A stretch of 5,907 bases of DNA, taken from assembly GCA_030634925.1 (NCBI GenBank), contig DAOVZV010000088.1:1-5907 (forward strand), written 5' to 3'. Both the position numbers and the translations under genes were made by a program. The stretch is from Sulfurovum sp. GTDB lineage: Bacteria; Campylobacterota; Campylobacteria; Campylobacterales; Sulfurovaceae. This document shows, piece by piece, positions 1-5,238 of this stretch (the first letter of the stretch is position 1; each line of letters begins with the position of its first letter). A model generated the notes under the pieces. The model was not told where the DNA came from. It worked only from the letters and a program-made list of their open reading frames with translations, and did no database searches.

Positions 1-15
1 AATTATTATATAAAC

Positions 16-20
16 GGAGA
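16..20 (+). promoter_or_regulatory. Ribosome binding site of the Roadblock-like gene
   Basis: GGAGA lies 6 bases upstream of the ATG at 27. This spacing favours the first ATG over the in-frame ATG two codons later (position 33). The upstream AT-rich TATATAA stretch is too close to the window edge to judge as a promoter. Confidence 0.7.
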
Positions 21-26
21 AAAATT

Positions 27-386
27 ATGGATATGAAAAATATAGAAGCAGGATTGAATGAAATATTGGACTTAAATGGTGCATTAGCAGCATCTCTATT
101 TGATTGGGAAAGTGGTATGGTATTGGGTATGGCTAGTAATAGTAGCTTTGATATTGAACTTGCATCAGCAGGTAATGCCGAAGTGGTAAAAGCCAAAATG
201 GCTACAATGAAGAGTCTTAACCTTCATGGTAGTATCCAAGATATGATGATTACACTTACTGAGCAAATCCATATTATACATATATTGGAGAGTAATCCAG
301 AGCTTTGTCTATATGTAGCATTGGAGTCTAGCAAGTCAAACTTGGCACTTGCTAGAAATAAGCTTCAGACTATAGCAAAAGGGTAA
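27..386 (+). CDS. Roadblock/LC7-like small protein, 119 aa
   Basis: This complete gene encodes a small soluble protein with no signal peptide or membrane segment. Its layout fits the Roadblock/LC7 fold: an N-terminal helix (residues 3-15), a strand pair around GALAASLFDWESG (18-30) and MVLGMAS (31-37), a helix from FDIELASAGNAEVV (41-54), then DMMITLTEQIHII (72-84) and LCLYVALESSKSNLALAR (93-110), ending in a helix. Bacterial Roadblock proteins, such as MglB, often regulate small Ras-like GTPases or act as dimeric scaffolds, but no GTPase gene lies in this window, so no partner can be named. The start is supported by a GGAGA ribosome binding site 6 bases upstream. The gene is convergent with the histidine kinase gene, with 4 bases between the stops, so the transcripts probably overlap at their 3' ends. 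That it is a gene is near certain; the family call is from fold pattern and moderately sure. Confidence 0.75.
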   Translation: MDMKNIEAGLNEILDLNGALAASLFDWESGMVLGMASNSSFDIELASAGNAEVVKAKMATMKSLNLHGSIQDMMITLTEQIHIIHILESNPELCLYVALESSKSNLALARNKLQTIAKG

Positions 387-392
387 TCCCTT
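379..392. terminator. Small dyad at the convergent gene junction, possible weak bidirectional terminator
   Basis: AAGGG (379-383) and CCCTT (388-392) form a 5-bp perfect stem around a TAAT loop, spanning both stop codons. There is no proper T-run on either side, so termination is only a possibility suggested by its place between two converging genes. Confidence 0.25.
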
Positions 393-3003
393 AAGCTTTG
401 TGTTCATTCTCTTTGACTATCTTTGTAAATGAGATAATCTCATTATCTAGTTGGCTTCTTTGAGTCTGTTCTATAGCTACTATAGGTTCTAGTGATTGAG
501 ATAGAGCTGACGCTCCTATATCTCTCGCTTCTCTTTTGATTTGATACGAGAGTTGTGTCGCTTCTTCAAACTTTAGATTTTGAACTCTTCTAATTAGTAC
601 CTCTACTGAGTCTCTAAACTTATCACAAAATAGTCCTAGTCCTATACGATATAACTCTTCATCTTTATCTGTATTTTCTATACCATCAACTATATTAACT
701 ATTTTATCTATTTCTTTGAACTCTTTATCACTTATATCATCTGCTGACAAGAACTTATCAGCAGATGATAGGAATATATTAAATGCTTTTTCATAATTTT
801 TGATAAGTATCAAAAATACTTTTTCATGCTTTTCTAAGTTATTGGAGATAGATACTAGAGACTTTTTTACCTTGGTATCATCTCTAGCATCTGCTTCTTT
901 TTGTAGTAGGATAGATAGTTTCATAGCTTCTTGATATTGTCCTACTCCTATCAATGCTGGGAACTCTTCTGTAGCGTCAGCTAGTCTATGAGAGAAATCT
1001 ACTTTGGGTTTGATATATTTCAACAAAAACCCGTAGAAAGCATTGACATCCATAGGTTTGCCTAAGTGGTCATGCATTCCTATCTTTCTGACATCTTCTT
1101 TATCTTTGGCTGTTGTATTTCCTGATAGGGCTATTATCGGTATATCATCATATTTAGACTCTTCTCTTAGGAGTTTGGTTGTCTCATATCCATCTAGTAC
1201 TGGCATCTCCAAATCCATCAAAATCAAATCAACTGGGTCAATAGTATCTATCTTGTCTAGTAACTCTTGACCATCTTCTGCGATAGTAATATTTATATCT
1301 GTATCTTCGAGTAGGGCTATGACTACAGATTGATTGATTTGGTTATCTTCTGCCATTAATATATGAGAACCACCTATAGATTTGAGATTTTTCTTACTTA
1401 CAAAAGTATCTGTAGATATATCTGATACTCTCTCTTCTCCAAATATCTTGAGTATTGTCCCAAATATTATCTGATGATTAAATGGTTTTATTAGGTGAGC
1501 ATCTACATCTATCTTGTTGAAAGTCTTCTCATCTGATACCTCTATAGTATGATGCATAAGTACTATCTTTGCTCGACACTCCTCTTTTGTAATCTTTACT
1601 TTGCACTCCATAGCCAACTTATAATCTATAAAAAGAATATCAAAATCATGCTCTTTGATATGAGCCATAAGGTCATTTACACTAGATGCTTCTAGTGTGA
1701 TATATCCAAAGTAGTGGAGCATTCTCTCTAGTGCCTTTTTGGTCTGAATACTCTTATCTACTATCAATACTTTTTTGTTTTTTAGCTTTTGGGATGGTAG
1801 GCTATAGCTATTTACATCTATATCTACCATAGTAGTCTCTACCGTAAATGTAAATTGACTCCCCTTACCAAATTGGCTAGTGACTGATATATCTCCTCCC
1901 ATCAGTTCTACTAGTTGTTTGGATATAGTAAGTCCTAGTCCTGTACCTCCAAAGTTTCTACTTGTTGTACTATCTGCTTGTGTAAATGTCTGAAATAGAT
2001 TGGTGATATTCTCTGGCTTTATACCTATACCTGTATCTGATATACAAAACTCTATAAGTTGTTTCCCCTCTTCAAATGGCAATAGTTTGGCCTTGAGTAT
2101 TACCTCGCCCTCATGAGTAAACTTCACAGCATTTGTCATCAGATTGATTAGTATTTGTGATAGTCTTAGAGGGTCTCCTTTCATGATGGCAGGTACACTC
2201 TCATCTATATCAAATATAAGCTCTATTCTCTTTTCATAGGCTTTGAAATCTACCATTGTTGATACATTATCTAGTACTGTATTGATATTGAAGTCTATAT
2301 TTTCTACAGACAATTTACCTGCTTCTATCTTGGAAAAATCAAGAATATCATTGACTATATTGAGTATTAGGTTTCCTGATGTCTCTATTTTGGATACATA
2401 ATCCAAGTATTTTGCATCTATATCAGTATCTAGCAAGATATGGCTAAGTCCTATTACAGCATTGATAGGAGTACGAATTTCATGAGATACATTGGCAAAA
2501 AATTGGTCTTTTGTCTCTCTGGAATACTCTATTGTCTGTATTGTATTATCTAGTTCACTTACTCTTTGATGAAGCATATTTGTATTTGCTTCTACTAGAC
2601 GGCTATTATATATCTCTTTACTAGCTTCAAATGCTATATCATATAGGTCTTCAAACTCTATAGGTTTGTCAAGACAATAGCATATCCTAAGTCTCATCAA
2701 TTTTGCCAAATAACCCTTTTTGTACTCATCACTTATTATTACTATCATCTGATTTGGATGTATCTCTCTTATCTGTCCAATCATAGATAAACAGCTTTCC
2801 CAATTACTGTGTACATCTATCATGACAATATCAGGATACTCATCTAATATCTGATGGTGCTTTATATACTCATCTAAATCAGGAGACACAATCACATCTT
2901 TAAAGAAAGGCACGAGTGTTTTGTAATCCTTATCTCTGATAGGTGTCTCATTTTCTATATATAAAATATTTAATAACCCACTATATTCTAAAACTTTTTG
3001 CAT
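391..3003 (-). CDS. Hybrid sensor histidine kinase, REC-HisKA-HATPase-REC-REC-Hpt(like), 870 aa
   Basis: This is a large cytoplasmic phosphorelay kinase with no membrane segment or signal peptide. Residues 12-125 form a receiver (E17, phosphoacceptor D63, S91, K113). A probable coiled coil (about 138-165) leads to the HisKA domain with H-box NVSHEIRTP (H174). The ATPase domain has the N-box (N287, N291), the G1 box DTGIGI (323-328), the F-box LFQTF and the G2 box GGTGLGL (352-358), all intact. Residues 410-520 are a degenerate receiver: D460 and K507 remain, but K417 and H484 replace an acidic residue and the Ser/Thr. Residues 546-663 are an intact receiver (E552, D553, D597, S627, K649). Residues 671-768 are helical and unassigned. 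Residues 769-866 match the Hpt pattern, with Y820 at the phospho-His position. Input seems to come through the N-terminal receiver or a protein partner. AAGGG 5 bases upstream supports the start. The cognate output regulator is not visible. Confidence 0.95.
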   Translation of the reverse strand: MQKVLEYSGLLNILYIENETPIRDKDYKTLVPFFKDVIVSPDLDEYIKHHQILDEYPDIVMIDVHSNWESCLSMIGQIREIHPNQMIVIISDEYKKGYLAKLMRLRICYCLDKPIEFEDLYDIAFEASKEIYNSRLVEANTNMLHQRVSELDNTIQTIEYSRETKDQFFANVSHEIRTPINAVIGLSHILLDTDIDAKYLDYVSKIETSGNLILNIVNDILDFSKIEAGKLSVENIDFNINTVLDNVSTMVDFKAYEKRIELIFDIDESVPAIMKGDPLRLSQILINLMTNAVKFTHEGEVILKAKLLPFEEGKQLIEFCISDTGIGIKPENITNLFQTFTQADSTTSRNFGGTGLGLTISKQLVELMGGDISVTSQFGKGSQFTFTVETTMVDIDVNSYSLPSQKLKNKKVLIVDKSIQTKKALERMLHYFGYITLEASSVNDLMAHIKEHDFDILFIDYKLAMECKVKITKEECRAKIVLMHHTIEVSDEKTFNKIDVDAHLIKPFNHQIIFGTILKIFGEERVSDISTDTFVSKKNLKSIGGSHILMAEDNQINQSVVIALLEDTDINITIAEDGQELLDKIDTIDPVDLILMDLEMPVLDGYETTKLLREESKYDDIPIIALSGNTTAKDKEDVRKIGMHDHLGKPMDVNAFYGFLLKYIKPKVDFSHRLADATEEFPALIGVGQYQEAMKLSILLQKEADARDDTKVKKSLVSISNNLEKHEKVFLILIKNYEKAFNIFLSSADKFLSADDISDKEFKEIDKIVNIVDGIENTDKDEELYRIGLGLFCDKFRDSVEVLIRRVQNLKFEEATQLSYQIKREARDIGASALSQSLEPIVAIEQTQRSQLDNEIISFTKIVKENEHKA
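735..770. repeat. 13-bp perfect inverted repeat inside the kinase gene
   Basis: TATCATCTGCTGA (735-747) and TCAGCAGATGATA (758-770) are exact reverse complements around a 10-base loop. The element lies in the kinase reading frame and encodes part of SSADKFLSADD (about residues 745-756), between the last receiver and the Hpt-like domain. No T-run follows on either strand, so it does not look like an intrinsic terminator. It could fold as a hairpin in the mRNA or simply reflect the repeated SAD codons. Confidence 0.6.
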
Positions 3004-3008
3004 ATTAA

Positions 3009-3013
3009 CCCTT
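3009..3013 (-). promoter_or_regulatory. Ribosome binding site of the histidine kinase gene
   Basis: Read on the minus strand this is AAGGG, 5 bases before the ATG at 3003. It supports the annotated start. Confidence 0.6.
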
Positions 3014-3025
3014 ATTTATTTTAGC

Positions 3026-3040
3026 GTTACGATTTGTAAC
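3026..3040. promoter_or_regulatory. GTTAC-N5-GTAAC dyad, candidate operator in the kinase leader
   Basis: GTTAC (3026-3030) and GTAAC (3036-3040) form an exact dyad around GATTT. Its right half is part of a 10-base box, ATTTGTAACA (3032-3041), which recurs exactly at 3115-3124. The dyad would sit in the kinase gene's 5' leader if the -10 box at 3071-3076 is used. The binding protein is unknown. Confidence 0.35.
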
Positions 3041-3070
3041 ATATTTCCCTTTTGACTACTATTAGTTCTT

Positions 3071-3076
3071 ATTATA
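3071..3076 (-). promoter_or_regulatory. Candidate -10 box for the histidine kinase gene
   Basis: The minus strand reads TATAAT here, a perfect -10 hexamer, preceded on that strand by T-rich sequence (TTTAGCTTTAGTTTAA) and without a TTGACA-like -35. That pattern is usual for Campylobacterota vegetative promoters. Transcription would start near 3064, leaving a leader of about 60 bases. Confidence 0.5.
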
Positions 3077-3114
3077 TTAAACTAAAGCTAAATCTTTTCT
3101 GTAAATATAGCACT

Positions 3115-3124
3115 ATTTGTAACA
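3115..3124. repeat. Second copy of the ATTTGTAACA box upstream of the kinase promoter
   Basis: This is an exact copy of the box at 3032-3041 (TGTTACAAAT on the minus strand), in the same orientation and 83 bases away. The two copies bracket the candidate kinase -10 box, one in the leader and one about 50-60 bases upstream of the predicted start. This copy lacks the partner GTTAC half-site. Confidence 0.35.
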
Positions 3125-3160
3125 CTTATCAAAATTATTACTTTTTTACATATTCCTTGA

Positions 3161-3166
3161 TAAAAT
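3161..3166 (+). promoter_or_regulatory. Distal candidate -10 box for hisD
   Basis: TAAAAT lies within GATAAAAT (3159-3166) and is preceded by a T-rich tract (CTTTTTTACATATTCC). Transcription would start near 3173. It is one of two GATAAAAT copies upstream of hisD. Confidence 0.3.
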
Positions 3167-3200
3167 AAATATTAAGATAAGGACTTAAGCCCAAGTAGGA

Positions 3201-3206
3201 TAAAAT
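3201..3206 (+). promoter_or_regulatory. Proximal candidate -10 box for hisD
   Basis: TAAAAT lies within GATAAAAT (3199-3206), an exact copy of the distal one 40 bases upstream. Transcription would start near 3213, giving a leader of about 33 bases, so this is the preferred hisD promoter. There is no recognisable -35. Confidence 0.45.
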
Positions 3207-3235
3207 CGCATTAATTTAATAATACCTTTTGGGTT

Positions 3236-3239
3236 GGAG
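3236..3239 (+). promoter_or_regulatory. Ribosome binding site of hisD
   Basis: GGAG lies 6 bases before the ATG at 3246 and supports that start, which also matches the usual N-terminus of HisD. Confidence 0.75.
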
Positions 3240-3245
3240 TAGATA

Positions 3246-4538
3246 ATGAAAATATTTTATAGTAGTGATGATAGCTTTGAGGCTAATTTTGATGAGCTTC
3301 TCAAAAGAGGCAAAATGGATATAGAGGGTGTGAGTGCAATAGTCTCCACACTACTCAAAGAGATACAGACAGATGGCAATAAAGCAGTGAAGTCTCAAAT
3401 AGCAAAATTTGATAGATGGACACCAAAAGATGATGAAGCATTGCTCGTATCTACTGATGATATGGCAAAAGCGTATGACAATATAGATACAGCATTGAGA
3501 GATGCTCTGCACTTAGCCTACGATAGGATAGAGTCTTATCACCAAAAGCTAATGCCAAAATCGTGGATGGAGACAGAGGCAAATGGCACAATATTGGGAC
3601 AAAAGGTCACTCCTGTAGATAGAGCAGGACTGTATATCCCAGGAGGCAAGGCTGCATATCCATCATCTCTGCTTATGAATGTCATACCTGCTCAAGTAGC
3701 AGGAGTAGAAGAGATAATAGTATGTACTCCAGCTCCTGATAATGAACTAAATGAGCTTCTATTAGCTGCTTGTCATCTGTGCAAAGTGACACAAGTATAT
3801 AGAGTAGGTGGAGCTTCTGCTATTGGAGCGATGGCGTATGGGACAGAGACTATTCCCAAAGTAGATGTCATCACGGGGCCGGGTAATATATTTGTAGCTA
3901 CTGCCAAAAAGCTTGTCTATGGTGAGGTAAATATAGATATGATAGCAGGACCATCAGAGATAGGGATATTGGCAGATGAGAGTGGTAGAGAAGATTATAT
4001 AGCTATAGATTTATTGTCACAAGCAGAGCATGACGAGATGGCATCATCTATTCTCATCACTACAGATAGCGAACTTGCCAATAGAGTAAGCGACAAAGTA
4101 GAAGAGCTATTATCTACACTATCTAGAGAAGAGATAGCCAGAAAATCCATAGAAGAGAGAGGTGCGATAATCGTAGCTTCTGATATGGATGAGGCGATAT
4201 ATCTTATGAATGAGATAGCACCAGAACACTTAGAAGTAATCACAAAAGACCCAATGGCACTACTAGATAGTATCAAACACGCAGGAGCGATATTCCTAGG
4301 AGAACTTACTCCTGAGCCTATTGGTGATTATGTAGCAGGACCCAATCATACTCTACCTACAGGAGGAACAGCCAAATTCTATTCTCCTCTTAGTGTAGAG
4401 AACTTTTTGAAAAAGTCATCTATTATATCTATGAGCAAAGATGGTATGAGAGAGATAGGTGAAGCGTGTGCATTGATAGCAAATACAGAGGGATTGACAG
4501 CTCACGAACAGAGTGTACGAATTAGGCTTGAAGATTAA
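3246..4538 (+). CDS. hisD: Histidinol dehydrogenase HisD, 430 aa
   Basis: HisD catalyses the last two steps of histidine biosynthesis in the cytoplasm, oxidising L-histidinol through the aldehyde to L-histidine with two NAD+ and a zinc ion. The length of 430 residues is typical. Family hallmarks visible are DRAGLYIPGG (125-134), the glycine-rich VGGASAIGAMAYGT (187-200), VDVITGPGN (206-214) and IAGPSEIG (233-240). The zinc ligands expected from the E. coli enzyme are present as Q259, H262, D361 and H420, and the catalytic pair as E327 and H328 in APEHLE. All key residues are intact, so the enzyme should be active. The gene stands apart from any other his gene in the window, lying divergent from the histidine kinase and 69 bases upstream of tpx in the same direction. 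Start support is a GGAG 6 bases upstream. Confidence 0.98.
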   Translation: MKIFYSSDDSFEANFDELLKRGKMDIEGVSAIVSTLLKEIQTDGNKAVKSQIAKFDRWTPKDDEALLVSTDDMAKAYDNIDTALRDALHLAYDRIESYHQKLMPKSWMETEANGTILGQKVTPVDRAGLYIPGGKAAYPSSLLMNVIPAQVAGVEEIIVCTPAPDNELNELLLAACHLCKVTQVYRVGGASAIGAMAYGTETIPKVDVITGPGNIFVATAKKLVYGEVNIDMIAGPSEIGILADESGREDYIAIDLLSQAEHDEMASSILITTDSELANRVSDKVEELLSTLSREEIARKSIEERGAIIVASDMDEAIYLMNEIAPEHLEVITKDPMALLDSIKHAGAIFLGELTPEPIGDYVAGPNHTLPTGGTAKFYSPLSVENFLKKSSIISMSKDGMREIGEACALIANTEGLTAHEQSVRIRLED

Positions 4539-4546
4539 GCTTTTTT
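4524..4546 (+). terminator. Weak candidate intrinsic terminator overlapping the hisD stop
   Basis: AGGCTT (4524-4529) can pair with AAGCTT (4537-4542), including one G-T pair, around a 7-base loop; the T-run covers 4541-4546. The stem is short and overlaps the last hisD codons, so it may be only partly effective. Confidence 0.35.
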
Positions 4547-4559
4547 GAGTATGATACAG

Positions 4560-4581
4560 ATATGAGTATAAAAACTCATAT
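4560..4581. terminator. 8-bp hairpin between hisD and tpx, terminator or leader structure
   Basis: ATATGAGT (4560-4567) and ACTCATAT (4574-4581) are exact reverse complements around an ATAAAA loop. The following bases are AT-rich (ATATTTATAATTTT) without a clean U-tract. It could end hisD transcripts, act in the tpx leader, or be an operator for tpx; the sequence alone does not decide. Confidence 0.4.
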
Positions 4582-4595
4582 ATATTTATAATTTT

Positions 4596-4601
4596 AAAGG
4601 A
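4596..4601 (+). promoter_or_regulatory. Ribosome binding site of tpx
   Basis: AAAGGA lies 6 bases before the ATG at 4608. It fixes the start that includes the signal peptide. Confidence 0.75.
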
Positions 4602-4607
4602 TAAAAA

Positions 4608-5168
4608 ATGAAAAAGATACTAGCATTTATTTTGTTAAACTCATTGTTGTTAGCCAACTCTGTGACTTTCAAAGGTGAAGAGGTAACTCTAAATAGTAAA
4701 GGTCTAAAAGTAGGAGATTTTGCTCCAACATTTGTAGCAGTAAACAAGATATTTCAAGAAGTAAGCGTAGGTGGTAAAAGTGACAAAATCCAAATCATAG
4801 GTTTCGTCCCATCGTTTGATACAGGTGTTTGTAAATTAGAGACATTGTCATTCAACTCCAAAGTAAACAAGATGAAAAATGTAGTAGTAACAATGGTATC
4901 AAAAGATTTACCATTCTCTATTAGCAGATTTTGTCATGACAACAAAATCAAAAATGTTCGCACAGTATCAGACTACAAAGATGCAAACAAAGCACTAAGA
5001 TACGGAGCAACAATATCAGCACCAGTATTCCTAGAAGGCTTTTTTGGTAGAGTAGTATATGTCATAGACACAGATGGTACAGTAGCATACAAAGAGGTAG
5101 TAAGCGAAATAAACAACGAACCTGATTATACAAAAGTAATAGACGCAGTAAATGCGTTGAATAAATAG
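4608..5168 (+). CDS. tpx: Thiol peroxidase Tpx, with predicted signal peptide, 186 aa
   Basis: This is an atypical two-cysteine peroxiredoxin of the Tpx family, which reduces hydrogen peroxide and alkyl hydroperoxides with thiol reductant, usually thioredoxin. The peroxidatic site is PSFDTGVC (68-75, C75), and the resolving cysteine is C109 in DLPFSISRFC (100-109). The C-terminal YVIDTDGTVAYKEVV and NEPDY motifs also match the family. Compared with cytoplasmic Tpx, where the SVTFKG-like segment starts the protein, this one has about 17 extra residues: MKK, then a hydrophobic run (ILAFILLNSLLLA), then NS. That is a good Sec signal peptide, cleaved near residue 16-18, so a periplasmic location is inferred. 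The AAAGGA ribosome binding site serves this longer start, and no alternative ATG occurs near residue 18. The gene lies 69 bases after hisD and may have its own promoter. A GC-rich hairpin follows it. The reductant in the periplasm is not evident here. Confidence 0.95.
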   Translation: MKKILAFILLNSLLLANSVTFKGEEVTLNSKGLKVGDFAPTFVAVNKIFQEVSVGGKSDKIQIIGFVPSFDTGVCKLETLSFNSKVNKMKNVVVTMVSKDLPFSISRFCHDNKIKNVRTVSDYKDANKALRYGATISAPVFLEGFFGRVVYVIDTDGTVAYKEVVSEINNEPDYTKVIDAVNALNK

Positions 5169-5179
5169 TTAGAACTCTC

Positions 5180-5199
5180 AGGTGCGTCCAAACGCACCT
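5180..5199. terminator. 8-bp GC-rich hairpin after tpx, terminator or dispersed palindrome
   Basis: AGGTGCGT (5180-5187) and ACGCACCT (5192-5199) pair perfectly around a CCAA loop, 11 bases after the tpx stop. The position suits a tpx terminator, but no T-run follows on the plus strand (ACTTACC) and none on the minus strand. The stem is GC-richer than its surroundings, so a dispersed palindromic repeat is an alternative. Confidence 0.5.
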
Positions 5200-5225
5200 A
5201 CTTACCAAATACAATCCTCACACTT

Positions 5226-5229
5226 AGGA
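5226..5229 (+). promoter_or_regulatory. Ribosome binding site of the AAA ATPase gene
   Basis: AGGA lies 9 bases before the ATG at 5239. A TACAAT at 5210-5215 is a possible -10 box that would start transcription only a few bases upstream of this site, so a separate promoter after the tpx hairpin is possible but weakly supported. Confidence 0.55.
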
Positions 5230-5238
5230 ATATAACAG

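Noticed and set aside
360..398. Two AAGCTT palindromes flanking the convergent junction
   Set aside because: Each is a 6-base palindrome in AT-rich coding DNA, expected by chance, and they do not extend into a longer repeat.
1043..1270. 75-codon open frame on the plus strand
   Set aside because: It lies wholly antisense to the third receiver of the kinase gene, is Ser/Ile-rich as expected of an antisense shadow, and matches no family I recognise.
3181..3200. Short ACTT/AAGT dyad before hisD as an attenuator
   Set aside because: The stem is only 4 bp, no leader peptide with His codons is visible in the 5' region, and no T-run follows, so his-type attenuation is not supported.
3995..4276. 93-codon open frame on the minus strand
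   Set aside because: It is antisense within hisD, whose own frame is fully conserved there; the Ser/Ile-rich product is typical of a shadow frame.
4587..4592. Perfect TATAAT just before tpx
   Set aside because: Transcription would begin about position 4599, inside the AAAGGA ribosome binding site, leaving no usable leader, so it is probably a chance match in AT-rich DNA.
4586..4599. Possible PerR-type box upstream of tpx
   Set aside because: Only one half-site (TTATAAT) is present; the second half reads TTTAAAG, so the inverted repeat is not there.
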